From Lachnospiraceae bacterium (GTDB lineage: Bacteria > Bacillota > Clostridia > Lachnospirales > Lachnospiraceae): 64,000 nt of DNA. Each line of letters starts with the position of its first letter. Position 1 is the first letter of the stretch. Both the position numbers and the translations under genes were made by a program. Location: the NCBI GenBank assembly GCA_017620375.1, contig JAFZQN010000127.1, forward strand, positions 19,205 through 83,204, in the 5' to 3' direction. Of this stretch, positions 1-9,984 are shown piece by piece. The notes beneath the pieces are model-generated. The model was not told where the DNA came from. It did not search any database and saw nothing but the letters and a program-made list of their open reading frames with translations.

Positions 1-2954
1 ATTCTTGCAGCACCAAGATTGTTTACTTCGTCGATCTTTAATACGGTATAGATCCTGCCGGATGCATTAAGGATATCCGATACACCGTCGGTTGTGACCG
101 CATCAAGACCGCAGCCGAAGGAGTTGAGCTGTACAAGCTCAAGGTTCTTTTGAGTACGAACGTAGGATGCGGCAGCATAAAGTCTTGAATGGTACATCCA
201 CTGGTCTACGACTATAAGAGGACGGTCAACTTTTCCTAAGTGAGAGATACTGTCTTCTGTAAGAACAGCCACACCGTATGAGTTGATCATCTCAGGGATA
301 CCGTGGTTGATCTCTGGATCGATATGATAAGGACGACCGGCAAGTACAATACCTTTACGACCGGTACGCTTTAAATAATCAAGAGTTTCCTCACCCTTTC
401 TTTCAACGTCACGTCTGGCAGCATTCAGTTCGAGCCATGCTGCTTTTGATGCGGCCATGACTTCATCGTGTGTGAAATTCTGGTAATGAGGTGCTTTTTC
501 ATCACAGAAGAGTTTAACAAGTCTGTCTGTAACTATCTCTTCACTTTCGAGTGAAAGGAAAGGATCCATGTAGATGATATCATCTGCACGAAGTTCCTCA
601 ACGTTATTCTTTATATTTTCACCGTACGAGGTAACTATGGGACAGTTATAATGGTTGCCCGCACCTTCTGTTTCTATTCTTTCATAAGGTATGCATGGAT
701 AGAAGATAAACTTGCAGCCTTCCTTTAACAGCCACATGATATGTCCGTGTGCCAGCTTAGCGGGATAACACTCTGATTCCGAAGGGATGGATTCGATACC
801 CATCTCATATATTTTCCTACTCGAAAGAGGAGATAATACTACTCTGTATTTAAGCTTGGTAAAGAAAGTATGCCAGAACGGGTAGTTTTCGTAGATGTTC
901 AATACTCTCGGTATACCTACGGTACCTCTTACAGCCTCGCTCTCGGGGAGCGAAGTATATCCGAATACTCTGTCCAGCTTATAATCATAGAGATTGGGGA
1001 TATTGTCCTTATTCTTTTCACCGCCGATACCGCGCTCACAACGGTTACCGGAGATAAAGCGGCGCCCGTCACTGAACTTATTGATGGTGAGCATACAGGT
1101 ATTGGTACAGCCTTTACATCTGCTCATGGATGTTTCAAAGGTAAGGGCTGATATCTGCTCGATGGTGAGCATGGTGGTGGGAGTGCTCTTATCATAGTCG
1201 CGTCTTGCGATAAGAGCGGCGCCGAAAGCACCCATGATACCTGCTATATCGGGACGGATGGCATTACAGCCGAGTATGGACTCTAATGCACGTAAAACAG
1301 CATTGTTATAGAAGGTTCCGCCCTGAACTACTATATGATCGCCCAGATCCTTGGGATCGGTAACCTTTATTACTTTATATAATGCATTTTTGATAACGGA
1401 ATAAGCAAGGCCTGCCGAGATATCGGCTACGGTAGCACCTTCTTTTTGGGCCTGCTTAACCTTGGAATTCATAAATACGGTACAGCGGCTTCCGAGATCT
1501 ATGGGATTCTCTGCAAAAAGAGCGATCTGTGAGAAGTCGGATATTTCATAATCGAGGGATTTTGCAAAGGTCTCAATAAAGGAACCGCATCCCGAAGAAC
1601 ATGCCTCATTCAGCTGTACGGAATTAACCGCACCGTCCTTTATCCTTATGCATTTCATGTCCTGGCCGCCGATATCGAGTATGCAGTCTACTTCGGGGTC
1701 AAAGAAGGCAGCAGCCTGATAATGGGCAACAGTCTCAACTTCGCCCTGGTCGAGCATGAGGGCAGCCTTTATAAGTGCTTCACCGTAGCCTGTGGAACAG
1801 GAACGTACGATCTTCACACCCTCGGGCAGCATACCGTATATCTCTTTTATGGATCTGATGGCAGTTTTAAGGGGACTGCCGTTATTGTTTGAATAGAATG
1901 AATATAAAAGCTCGCCGTTTTCACCGACCAGTGCAACCTTAGTGGTGGTGGAGCCTGCGTCGATACCTAAAAAGGCATTGCCTTTGTAATTATCAAGAGA
2001 AGCTTTCTTAACAGAATGCGATGCGTGTCTCTTCTTAAACGCTTCAAATTCATCTTCTGATGAGAAGAGGGGTGCCATACGGCTTACTTCAAACTTGATA
2101 TTTACATGGTTTCTTAAAGTTGTATATAAATCCTTAAGACTGAAATACTGAATATCGCTTGCAGCCTTCGGATGTCCGCCGGGAAGGAGACATGACGAAA
2201 GTGCTGCACCTGCTGCCGCAAACAGATGTGAATCGGCAGGAGAGATAGCTGTTTCGTCGTTAAGATTTAATGTACGAATAAATGCAGCCTTTAATTCGGA
2301 AAGGAAGGTAAGAGGACCGCCCAAGAATACGACTTTTCCTCTGATGGGCTTTCCGCATGCAAGACCGCTTATAGTCTGATTGACAACTGCCTGGAAAATA
2401 GATGCGGCAAGGTCGGGCTTAGTGGCTCCTTCATTGATAAGGGGCTGGATATCACTCTTTGCGAAAACTCCGCATCGTGCAGCTATGGGATATATAGCTT
2501 TATAACTTTTGGCATATTCGTTAAGCCCTGCTGCATCTGTTTTAAGTAAGGAAGCCATCTGGTCGATGAAGGAACCTGTACCTCCGGCACAGATACCGTT
2601 CATACGCTGCTCTATAGTGGAGCCGAAGTATATGATCTTAGCATCCTCGCCGCCGAGCTCGATCGCAACATCGGGCTTTACGGGAAGCGATTCTATGGCA
2701 GTGGATACAGCTATAACCTCCTGGGTAAAAGGAATACCAAGAAATTCGGCTATGGCAAGTCCGCCCGAACCGGTGATGGAACAGGCTGCTTCTATATCAG
2801 GATACTTCTCTAAGGCCTCTGCTGTAAGATCTGCCAGAGTTTCCTGAATATTGGCAAAATGCCTTTTGTAATCGCTGAAAAGCTTATTGTTGTTTTCGTC
2901 CAGGAGCACTACTTTGACGGTAGTGGATCCTATATCAATACCATATTTATACAT
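1..2954 (-). CDS. Large 2-hydroxyacyl-CoA dehydratase activase (BadF/BcrA-type ATPase), 3' end beyond window
   Basis: At least 984 residues are visible; the C-terminus lies off the left edge. Two tandem ASKHA-fold activase domains can be read: one at about residues 1-255 (phosphate loop [10 protein letters not shown], then [10 protein letters not shown] with Cys122) and one at about 325-590 ([31 protein letters not shown]). They are followed by a long region of the CoA-substrate activase/DUF2229 type with several Cys residues. Known small activases use ATP and a [4Fe-4S] cluster to push one electron into 2-hydroxyacyl-CoA dehydratases. The very large fused form is common in Clostridia, but its substrate is usually unknown. 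Start ATG is preceded by AGGAAG 6 nt away (2961-2966). No dehydratase subunit is visible here. Family call is firm; physiological substrate is not inferable. Confidence 0.9.
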   Translation of the reverse strand, partial: MYKYGIDIGSTTVKVVLLDENNNKLFSDYKRHFANIQETLADLTAEALEKYPDIEAACSITGSGGLAIAEFLGIPFTQEVIAVSTAIESLPVKPDVAIELGGEDAKIIYFGSTIEQRMNGICAGGTGSFIDQMASLLKTDAAGLNEYAKSYKAIYPIAARCGVFAKSDIQPLINEGATKPDLAASIFQAVVNQTISGLACGKPIRGKVVFLGGPLTFLSELKAAFIRTLNLNDETAISPADSHLFAAAGAALSSCLLPGGHPKAASDIQYFSLKDLYTTLRNHVNIKFEVSRMAPLFSSEDEFEAFKKRHASHSVKKASLDNYKGNAFLGIDAGSTTTKVALVGENGELLYSFYSNNNGSPLKTAIRSIKEIYGMLPEGVKIVRSCSTGYGEALIKAALMLDQGEVETVAHYQAAAFFDPEVDCILDIGGQDMKCIRIKDGAVNSVQLNEACSSGCGSFIETFAKSLDYEISDFSQIALFAENPIDLGSRCTVFMNSKVKQAQKEGATVADISAGLAYSVIKNALYKVIKVTDPKDLGDHIVVQGGTFYNNAVLRALESILGCNAIRPDIAGIMGAFGAALIARRDYDKSTPTTMLTIEQISALTFETSMSRCKGCTNTCMLTINKFSDGRRFISGNRCERGIGGEKNKDNIPNLYDYKLDRVFGYTSLPESEAVRGTVGIPRVLNIYENYPFWHTFFTKLKYRVVLSPLSSRKIYEMGIESIPSESECYPAKLAHGHIMWLLKEGCKFIFYPCIPYERIETEGAGNHYNCPIVTSYGENIKNNVEELRADDIIYMDPFLSLESEEIVTDRLVKLFCDEKAPHYQNFTHDEVMAASKAAWLELNAARRDVERKGEETLDYLKRTGRKGIVLAGRPYHIDPEINHGIPEMINSYGVAVLTEDSISHLGKVDRPLIVVDQWMYHSRLYAAASYVRTQKNLELVQLNSFGCGLDAVTTDGVSDILNASGRIYTVLKIDEVNNLGAAR

Positions 2955-2966
2955 TTTATACTTCCT

Positions 2967-3021
2967 ATGTAGTTTTACATTCAATGGAATGTAGTTTTTA
3001 AAACAAGATGTAGTTCTTACA
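2967..3021 (-). repeat. Three direct repeats between promoter and start of the activase gene
   Basis: On the plus strand the motif ATGTAGTTYTTACA-like occurs at 2967-2980, 2989-3000 and 3008-3021, at 22- and 19-bp intervals (about two helical turns). On the gene's sense strand the core is AAAACTACAT or AGAACTACAT. A 16-bp inverted repeat (ACATTC-AATG-GAATGT, 2977-2992) overlaps the first two copies. The arrangement suits an operator array or RNA-binding sites; no regulator is identifiable. Confidence 0.5.
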
Positions 3022-3029
3022 ACTTTAGT

Positions 3030-3058
3030 AGTATAGCAAATAATGAAATTAATTACAA
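3030..3058 (-). promoter_or_regulatory. Sigma-A promoter of the activase gene
   Basis: Read on the minus strand: -35 TTGTAA (3053-3058), 17-bp spacer, -10 TATACT (3030-3035). The transcript would start near 3023, so the three direct repeats at 2967-3021 fall in the untranslated leader or just downstream of the start site. Confidence 0.7.
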
Positions 3059-3100
3059 GTCGGGATTTGATTTTTATAAATAATTAATATTTTGCTTTCC

Positions 3101-3129
3101 TTTACTTTTTGGTACGGAAATGCTACAAT
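3101..3129 (+). promoter_or_regulatory. Promoter of the GH115 gene
   Basis: -35 TTTACT (3101-3106), 17-bp spacer, -10 TACAAT (3124-3129). The weak -35 leaves room for an activator. The start codon at 3185 has a GGGAGGA ribosome site. Confidence 0.55.
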
Positions 3130-3184
3130 GTATATTGGTTATTTGTGCGGATTGATCTAATACTTGTATTGGGAGGATTAAGAT

Positions 3185-6076
3185 ATGGCATTTTTGCTTT
3201 CCGATGGCATAAGGACTTCAGAAATTTACCTTGATACAAAAGAATACAGCGGAGTTAAGACAGCAGCCGGCTGGCTGGCAGATGATATTGGGCTCATCAG
3301 CGGAAAGGAAGCTGAGGTAAAATGTATTGATGCGGGAGCATCGGATATTAAAGATATCAAAGGCATCATAGCAGGTACTGTCGGTATATCCGGTCTTATA
3401 GATCAGACTTTAGCTATATACGGGATAGATCCCGGAGCCATCAAAGGCAAACGTGAAGTATATGGCATATATGTTCTTGACGGTAAGGTGATAGTTGCCG
3501 GAAGCGAAAAAAGAGGTACCATATACGGACTCTTACATCTGTCTGAGGTGATAGGTGTTTCACCTCTAATCTATTTCGGAGATGCCGTACCTGTAAAATA
3601 CGGAAAAATATACTTTTATGAGGATAGTGAAGATTGTATCGACAGCGGTGCGGAGGATACCCTTAAGGTTAAGGTGTCAGGCATTTCAAAAGAGCCTTCG
3701 GTCAGATACAGAGGATTCTTTATAAACGATGAATGGCCTGCATTCGGTAACTGGTGTAATAAGAACTTTAACGGCTTTACCGTAAAATGCTATGAGAAGG
3801 TATTTGAATATCTTTTAAGGCTCAAAGGAAACTATATGTGGCCCGCTATGTGGAGTTCCACATTCAGTGAAGACGGTCCCGGCACAGCTTCGGCAGAGCT
3901 GGCAGATGAACTGGGCGTTGTTATGGGAACATCCCATCATGAGCCTTGCTGCAGGGCGGGCTCTGAGTTCGTCAACCTTAACAAGGAACATGAGGAATAC
4001 GGAAAGGCTTGGAATTTCCTTACCAACAGGGACGGTATCATAAAGTTCTGGGAGGACGGACTCAAACGTAACGGTAAATTTGAAAACGTAATAACAGTCG
4101 GTATGCGCGGCGAACAGGATTCAAAGCTGTTTGATGATGCCGGACTTATCGATAATATCAACGTGTTAAAGAGCGTTATAGAGTGTCAGAAGGAGCTTAT
4201 AGCAAAATATACGGACGGAAACAGTCCGCTCATGCTTGCAGTATATAAGGAAGTGGAAGAGTATTATAAGGGCAGCGATGAAGTACCCGGACTTAAAGAC
4301 TGGAACGGACTTGACGATGTAACGCTTATGCTCTGCGACGATAATTTCGGCAACCTGCGTCTCATGATGGATGATGATAAACGAAGCCATAAAGGCGGCT
4401 ACGGAATGTATTATCATTTTGATTATCATGGCGGTCCGGTATCATATGAATGGGTAAACAGTTCATATCTTCCGAAGATCTGGGAGCAGATGACAACTGC
4501 ATATGATTTCGGTATACGTGACATATGGATAGTTAATGTTGGCGATCTTAAGAATCAGGAGATCCCTCTTAAGTACTTTATGGATCTGGCATATGATTTT
4601 GACAGATACGGTACAGAAGCTCCCGGATCCTATACAAACTATCTTAAAGATCTGATATCCGAACAGTTTGGTAATTTAAATGCTGAGGTTTTGGAAGATA
4701 TCCTGGAGACAGCCGACGGATACATGAGGCTCAACAATATAGTTAAGCCCGAAGTATGTTCCTCCGAGACCTTCAGTATCAATCACTATAACGAAGCGGA
4801 AAGAGTCCTTGATATATGTCTGGAACTGGAAAGAAAAACAGAAAATATCATGGAAAAACTGGATAAAGAAAACAGGAATTCGTTCTTCAGTCTTATCGGT
4901 TTCCAGGCACTTGCTTCATATAATCTTATAAAGATGCAGATATATTCCGCTTACAATAAAAAATGCGCTTTCTCCGGAAGAGTTATCGCCAACAGATATG
5001 CTGATATGATAAAAGAATGCATTAATAAGGACAGGAAGCTTACGGAAAGCTTCCACACCATGAAATTCGGCAAATGGTACGGGATGGGAATGTCCAAGCA
5101 TATCGGATTCAGGAGCTGGAATGAAGAAGGCTGCAGGCTGCCTGTAATGGTATATGTTGAGCCTGAAGCAGGAAACGATGTAGTGGTATCGGATAACGAT
5201 TCGGATGCATTTAGCGGCGGCGGAGCATGGACATCACGCCCGTTAAAACTTACGGGATTTGATTATCGTGACTGCGGAGGCTTCACTGTTTCTTCAGCAG
5301 GACGTAACCCTGTCACCTATACCATAGAATGCAGTGACAAGGATATAGTATTTACGGGAAAAGACAATAAGTTTGTTTTATCCGGACTTGCAGATGCAGA
5401 AAACGACGCTGTGATATATGTTACGGCAAAAGAAGAAGCAGCTGAAGGTAAACACGAATTTACCATAAAAACAAGCGCAGGAAACGTAAAAGTGTTCTTT
5501 GAACTTAAGGCAAAAGAGAAGATCGAAAATACAGAAGATAATTTATGCGTTTTTACCGGCAGTACATGTGAAATACCTGCGGTTAAGTATTCAAAACTTA
5601 TAAAAGGTAACGACGGAGAGTTTAAGGAGATAGAGAACTTCGGAAGACTGCTGCCCGGAGAAATGGGCGGAGCTATAAAAGCATATCCGCAGGATATTTT
5701 CTTTAAGGCAGGTCCCGAGGTACAGTACCGTGTATATGCTCCACAAAAGGGAGAATATACCATGTATCTTTATACGGCTCCTTCCAATCCTTCATCACCG
5801 GATAACAGGATATCATGTATGCTGAAGGTAAACGGTACAGACAGTATAAAGGTCGATACCATACCCGAAGGATATGCGGGCGGAGAAAACTCCTGCAGGG
5901 AATGGTGCATGGCAGTCATAGAAAACGTTAGAGCCACCAAGGTAAGTATCGGACTTGAAAAGGGAGTCAATACAATCTCGATAAGCCCTGTATCACCCGG
6001 TTTTGTATTGGAAAAGACAGTACTTGTACTGCCCGGAAACGAACTGAAAGCATCCAGACTGGGGGCAGGCAGCTAA
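3185..6076 (+). CDS. Glycoside hydrolase family 115, xylan alpha-1,2-glucuronidase
   Basis: 963 residues, the usual length for GH115. These enzymes remove (4-O-methyl-)glucuronic acid side chains from xylan or its oligosaccharides. Family hallmarks include an N-terminal alpha/beta domain (about 1-170), the FFINDEWP segment near residue 178 that opens the catalytic barrel, the YMWPAMWSS stretch, the TSHHEP loop, and GMRGEQD near residue 307. The last ~200 residues match the C-terminal GH115 beta-domain. No signal peptide or membrane segment is present, so the enzyme should act in the cytoplasm on imported glucurono-oligosaccharides. It has its own promoter and stands next to no transporter, but GH127 and a monosaccharide importer lie further along the window. 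Start ATG follows GGGAGGATTAAGAT. Confidence 0.93.
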   Translation: MAFLLSDGIRTSEIYLDTKEYSGVKTAAGWLADDIGLISGKEAEVKCIDAGASDIKDIKGIIAGTVGISGLIDQTLAIYGIDPGAIKGKREVYGIYVLDGKVIVAGSEKRGTIYGLLHLSEVIGVSPLIYFGDAVPVKYGKIYFYEDSEDCIDSGAEDTLKVKVSGISKEPSVRYRGFFINDEWPAFGNWCNKNFNGFTVKCYEKVFEYLLRLKGNYMWPAMWSSTFSEDGPGTASAELADELGVVMGTSHHEPCCRAGSEFVNLNKEHEEYGKAWNFLTNRDGIIKFWEDGLKRNGKFENVITVGMRGEQDSKLFDDAGLIDNINVLKSVIECQKELIAKYTDGNSPLMLAVYKEVEEYYKGSDEVPGLKDWNGLDDVTLMLCDDNFGNLRLMMDDDKRSHKGGYGMYYHFDYHGGPVSYEWVNSSYLPKIWEQMTTAYDFGIRDIWIVNVGDLKNQEIPLKYFMDLAYDFDRYGTEAPGSYTNYLKDLISEQFGNLNAEVLEDILETADGYMRLNNIVKPEVCSSETFSINHYNEAERVLDICLELERKTENIMEKLDKENRNSFFSLIGFQALASYNLIKMQIYSAYNKKCAFSGRVIANRYADMIKECINKDRKLTESFHTMKFGKWYGMGMSKHIGFRSWNEEGCRLPVMVYVEPEAGNDVVVSDNDSDAFSGGGAWTSRPLKLTGFDYRDCGGFTVSSAGRNPVTYTIECSDKDIVFTGKDNKFVLSGLADAENDAVIYVTAKEEAAEGKHEFTIKTSAGNVKVFFELKAKEKIENTEDNLCVFTGSTCEIPAVKYSKLIKGNDGEFKEIENFGRLLPGEMGGAIKAYPQDIFFKAGPEVQYRVYAPQKGEYTMYLYTAPSNPSSPDNRISCMLKVNGTDSIKVDTIPEGYAGGENSCREWCMAVIENVRATKVSIGLEKGVNTISISPVSPGFVLEKTVLVLPGNELKASRLGAGS

Positions 6077-6116
6077 ACACGGCACACAGCGTATAATATA
6101 TGCGGGATAACGGTAT

Positions 6117-6452
6117 ATGAAAAGAGAATGTGTAAAATACCAATCCATGGTAGAAAGTTTTTTGGCGGGAAAGCTTTCGGGATATGACAGGCAGGACTTC
6201 ATAGAGCACGTGAAGAATTGCAAGACCTGTCATGAGGAACTGGAGATATACCACGTTATATTTTCGGTTATAGAGGAGCTTGATAACGATTCGGGCAAGG
6301 AAACCTCCAATTACATGGCAAGCCTTGAAAAGAAGCTCGGTTCCGGCGGCAAAAACGATACCAGGGATAAAAGGGCGGATGCGGCATACGGCTTCCTTAT
6401 CGCGGGAGTATCTGCGATCATAGCCGGAGTGGCACTTCTGCTGTTTGGATAA
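6117..6452 (+). CDS. ZAS-type zinc-finger anti-sigma-factor-like membrane protein
   Basis: 111 residues. The N-terminus has Cys5 and His31-x3-Cys35-x2-Cys38, the signature of the zinc anti-sigma (zf-HC2) fold that clamps ECF sigma factors in the cytoplasm. A C-terminal hydrophobic stretch (about 88-110) should anchor it in the membrane, with almost nothing outside. No sigma factor gene adjoins it: upstream is GH115 (40 bp away) and downstream DNA polymerase I. It may therefore be an orphan or use its finger for something else. The ribosome site is weak. A TATAAT at 6092-6097 without a clear -35 might give it its own transcript. Confidence 0.7.
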   Translation: MKRECVKYQSMVESFLAGKLSGYDRQDFIEHVKNCKTCHEELEIYHVIFSVIEELDNDSGKETSNYMASLEKKLGSGGKNDTRDKRADAAYGFLIAGVSAIIAGVALLLFG

Positions 6453-6484
6453 ATCCCTTACAGAAAATGGGGACGGAGAAGAAA

Positions 6485-9325
6485 ATGGATAACGATTATT
6501 TACTTTTGGTGGATGGTTCCAGCCTGCTTACCACACAGTATTACGGTAACCTTCCGCGTGAGATACTGTTCGCTAAAACAGATGAGGAAAAAAAGAAGCA
6601 TTATCATAAGATCATGCAGACCGCAAGCGGTATATACACCAATGCCGTATACGGATTTATGCGTACGCTCTTAAAGATACTTAAAAGTCAGAAGCCGAAG
6701 TATCTGGCAGTGGCATGGGATAAGAGCAGAAATACCTTCAGACGCGAGATATATGCCGATTATAAAGGTAACCGCGGTGAAACACCTGTACCTTTAAAGG
6801 ATCAGTTCATATTATGTGAAGAACTGCTTTCATCAATGAACATAAAGCAGTTTATGGATGACAATTTTGAGGCTGATGATTTTTGCGGTACGCTTTCACG
6901 TAAGTTTGAGGATAAGGTTCCCGTAAAGATTTTTACAAAGGACAATGATTATCTTCAGCTTGTAACAGAAAAGACCAATCTGTGGCTTATGCATGCAAGC
7001 TCCGATAAAACAGAGGCCCTTTATAAAAAATACGGTATAAAGCATGATGACAGTGTTCCCGACAGAGCATTCAATCTTACTCCCGAACTTGTTAAAAGTG
7101 AATTCGGAGTATGGCCGGGATCGATCAGTTCACTAAAGGGACTTCGGGGAGATTCTTCCGACAATATAAAAGGTGTACCCGGTGTAGGACCTGCTACGGC
7201 AGTATCACTTATAGCCGCATACGGATCGGTAGATGCACTTTATGACGATATAAGAGACCTTGATGAAAAGGGACAGAAGGCTAAAGCTTTGGAATGGAAG
7301 GAAAAGCTTGGCATATCAAGGTCACCCTTAGGACAGCTCTTAAAGAAAAGCGAGACCGAGCTTGTCGGGGAAAAAGCGGCAATGATCAGTAAAAAGCTGG
7401 CTGATATAAAATGTGATATCCCGATGGAGGATGTAACACTTGAATCCCTGGAGCTTCATTTGGATACCGCTAAAGCACGACAGGAATTTATGAAACTGGA
7501 ATTCAGTTCCCTACGTATAGAGGATACCGAAGAGACCAAGCCGGAAAAAAAGAATGAGGAGACAGTGATATCGGATTATTCTGAATTTGCGTCACTTATC
7601 AGTACACTTTCGGATGGCGGAGATGTAACGGGTGTCTCTCTTGCAGTTGATGACACGGTACGATTTCATGGCTTTAAACCCGAAAAAATACTGGGTGCAG
7701 CCTTCTCAAAAGGTGATAAGAACTATGCCGTATACGTTGAGGGCTTTATCACCGGAGCGGTAATAGCCGAATTTATGGCACGTCTGGTTAAAAGCGGAAC
7801 ACCGCTTGCGGTTGCAGACCTTAAAAAATTCATGAAATACACCGGTATATCCGAGTATGGAAACTGCTTTGATGTTTCAATAGCAGCATATCTGATCAAT
7901 CCTCTTTCATCAGGCTATGATTACGCCGTAGCAGCTTCAATAGCGGAACTTGATATACCTTTATCAAAACAGGATATACTTGGGAAAGCATCCGTGGCGG
8001 AAGCTTTCATTACACAAAAGGAAAAACTTGGCAAATATTTGTTTTGCGAGGCGGAAACACTTGCAAAATGTGCTCCCCTGTTAAAAGATAAGCTTAATGA
8101 TAGCGGGATGACTTCCTTATATAATGATATCGAGCTGCCTCTGACGGTGGTACTTAAAGAAATGGAAGAAAACGGTATCGCTGTACTTAAGGATGAGCTT
8201 ATAAGCTTCGGTAAGAAGCTTGATGCCGATATAAAAGTACTTGAAGAGGAGATATATGCCGGCTGCGGTGAGGTATTTAACATTAACTCACCAAAACAGC
8301 TCGGAGTCATCCTTTTTGAAAAACTGAAACTTCCGGGAGGAAAAAAGACCAAGACCGGATATTCCACTTCGGCAGACATACTTGAACAGCTTAAGATCGA
8401 AGATCCCGTAGTAGAAAAGATATTGAACTACAGGCAGCTTACCAAGCTTAAGTCCACATATGCGGACGGACTTAATGAGTATATAGATGAGGACGGAAGG
8501 ATCAGGACCAGTTTAAATCAGACGGTTACTGCCACAGGCAGGCTTTCGAGTACGGAACCCAATCTCCAGAATATACCCATAAGGGAGAAACTAGGTCGTG
8601 AGCTTCGAAAGGTATTCGTATCCGAACCCGGGAAAATCCTGGTCGATGCCGATTATTCTCAGATAGAGCTCAGGATACTGGCATCACTGTCAGGGGACGA
8701 GAAACTTATATCTGCATACAGAAACTCCGCGGATATACATTTAAGTACTGCTGCTGCGGTATTCAAGGTACCTCTGGAAAACGTGACCAAGGAGCTGAGA
8801 AGCAGGGCAAAAGCTGTCAATTTCGGTATAGTATACGGCATAAGCTCCTTCGGACTGGGTACAGGACTCAATATTCCCAGAAAAGAAGCGGAAGAATATA
8901 TAAAGAGCTATTTTGAGACCTATCCGGGTGTAAAAAAATATCTGGATGAGTGTAAGGCAAAAGCCACCAAGGACGGATACAGTACTACGGCCTTCGGACG
9001 CAGACGTCCGATACCCGAGCTGTCATCCTCCAACTTTATGCAGAGGTCCTTTGGTGAAAGAATAGCAATGAATTCACCGGTACAGGGCAGTGCGGCTGAT
9101 ATCATAAAGATCGCAATGCTTAGAGTGTACAGAAGATTAAAGAAAGAAATACCTTCGGCCCGACTCCTTCTTCAGATCCACGATGAACTTCTGGTGGAGG
9201 CAAATGAGCAGGATACGGAAGCCGTAAAAAGGATAATGACGGAAGAAATGCAGGCTGCAGCGGATATGCCTGTGGTACTTGAGGTCGGAGCATCCACCGG
9301 TAAAAGCTGGTATGATGCTCACTGA
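6485..9325 (+). CDS. polA: DNA polymerase I with inactive proofreading domain
   Basis: 946 residues. Fills gaps and removes RNA primers during replication and repair. Order: 5'-3' exonuclease (about 1-310, with acidic metal-site stretches such as NFEADDF and TKDNDYLQL, and the SDNIKGVPGVGPATA helix-hairpin-helix), a degenerate 3'-5' exonuclease domain (about 350-550), and the polymerase (about 565-946). Polymerase motif A is DADYSQIELR (Asp721), the O-helix is RSRAKAVNFGIVYG, and motif C is QIHDELL (Asp900). The proofreading domain lacks the expected D-x-E motif; the equivalent strand reads GVSLAVDD, so editing is probably lost, as in Bacillus Pol I. I chose ATG 6485 over ATG 6467 because only the former has a GGAG site (6475-6478). 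coaE follows after 24 bp. Confidence 0.97.
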   Translation: MDNDYLLLVDGSSLLTTQYYGNLPREILFAKTDEEKKKHYHKIMQTASGIYTNAVYGFMRTLLKILKSQKPKYLAVAWDKSRNTFRREIYADYKGNRGETPVPLKDQFILCEELLSSMNIKQFMDDNFEADDFCGTLSRKFEDKVPVKIFTKDNDYLQLVTEKTNLWLMHASSDKTEALYKKYGIKHDDSVPDRAFNLTPELVKSEFGVWPGSISSLKGLRGDSSDNIKGVPGVGPATAVSLIAAYGSVDALYDDIRDLDEKGQKAKALEWKEKLGISRSPLGQLLKKSETELVGEKAAMISKKLADIKCDIPMEDVTLESLELHLDTAKARQEFMKLEFSSLRIEDTEETKPEKKNEETVISDYSEFASLISTLSDGGDVTGVSLAVDDTVRFHGFKPEKILGAAFSKGDKNYAVYVEGFITGAVIAEFMARLVKSGTPLAVADLKKFMKYTGISEYGNCFDVSIAAYLINPLSSGYDYAVAASIAELDIPLSKQDILGKASVAEAFITQKEKLGKYLFCEAETLAKCAPLLKDKLNDSGMTSLYNDIELPLTVVLKEMEENGIAVLKDELISFGKKLDADIKVLEEEIYAGCGEVFNINSPKQLGVILFEKLKLPGGKKTKTGYSTSADILEQLKIEDPVVEKILNYRQLTKLKSTYADGLNEYIDEDGRIRTSLNQTVTATGRLSSTEPNLQNIPIREKLGRELRKVFVSEPGKILVDADYSQIELRILASLSGDEKLISAYRNSADIHLSTAAAVFKVPLENVTKELRSRAKAVNFGIVYGISSFGLGTGLNIPRKEAEEYIKSYFETYPGVKKYLDECKAKATKDGYSTTAFGRRRPIPELSSSNFMQRSFGERIAMNSPVQGSAADIIKIAMLRVYRRLKKEIPSARLLLQIHDELLVEANEQDTEAVKRIMTEEMQAAADMPVVLEVGASTGKSWYDAH

Positions 9326-9349
9326 TGATAAAGAAAGGGCAGAAGCGGT

Positions 9350-9955
9350 ATGAGGATAATCGGACTTACCGGAGGGATAGGAAGCGGAAAATCCTTTGTG
9401 GCTCAAGTGGCAGAAAAGAATTTTTCGGTACTTCATATCAGTTCGGATGAGATTGCCAGAAGGCAGATGCAGAAGGGCGGTATCAGCTACAAGCGTGTGG
9501 TTGAAGAGTTTTCGGGTATGACTGACGATCTGTTATGCGAAGACGGCGAGATAAACCGTACAGCGTTGTCAAAGCTGGTCATGAACGATCCTGTACTCTT
9601 AAAAAAACTTGATGCGATAACCCATCCTGCAGTGATAGATGAGATCAATACCATCATTGCCATAGAGGACGAAAGAAAGATATTTTCGGCAGTCATGGTG
9701 GAAACCGCACTTTTATATGAAGCGGGGATCGACAGGATGTGCGATGAGGTATGGTATGTATACGCACCTTTGGCAACAAGGAGCTCAAGGCTTATTAAAA
9801 TGAGGGGATACAGTACCGAAAAAACCGAAATGTTCCTTAAAAACCAACAGCCTGAAGAAGAATTCTTAAGACGATCCGACAGGACTGTTCCGAACGGTGA
9901 GGATGTCACCGAATCGGATATGATCAAGATCATATCCGCATATCTTAATTGCTGA
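9350..9955 (+). CDS. coaE: Dephospho-CoA kinase
   Basis: 201 residues. Phosphorylates the 3'-OH of dephospho-CoA, the last step of CoA synthesis. P-loop GGIGSGKS lies at residues 8-15. The HISSDEIARRQM segment corresponds to the conserved D-A-D/DEI substrate loop, and the THPAV motif is at about residue 95. The gene sits 24 bp after polA, an order common in Firmicutes, where polA and coaE are often co-transcribed. The start ATG is preceded by AAAGGG. Its 3' end is 29 bp from the next start. Confidence 0.95.
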   Translation: MRIIGLTGGIGSGKSFVAQVAEKNFSVLHISSDEIARRQMQKGGISYKRVVEEFSGMTDDLLCEDGEINRTALSKLVMNDPVLLKKLDAITHPAVIDEINTIIAIEDERKIFSAVMVETALLYEAGIDRMCDEVWYVYAPLATRSSRLIKMRGYSTEKTEMFLKNQQPEEEFLRRSDRTVPNGEDVTESDMIKIISAYLNC

Positions 9956-9984
9956 AAGTTAAGAAAAATAGAGGAGAAAGACAG

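Noticed and set aside
870-1197. Short plus-strand frames opposite the activase gene
   Set aside because: The minus-strand protein has clear domain motifs here, so these are shadows.
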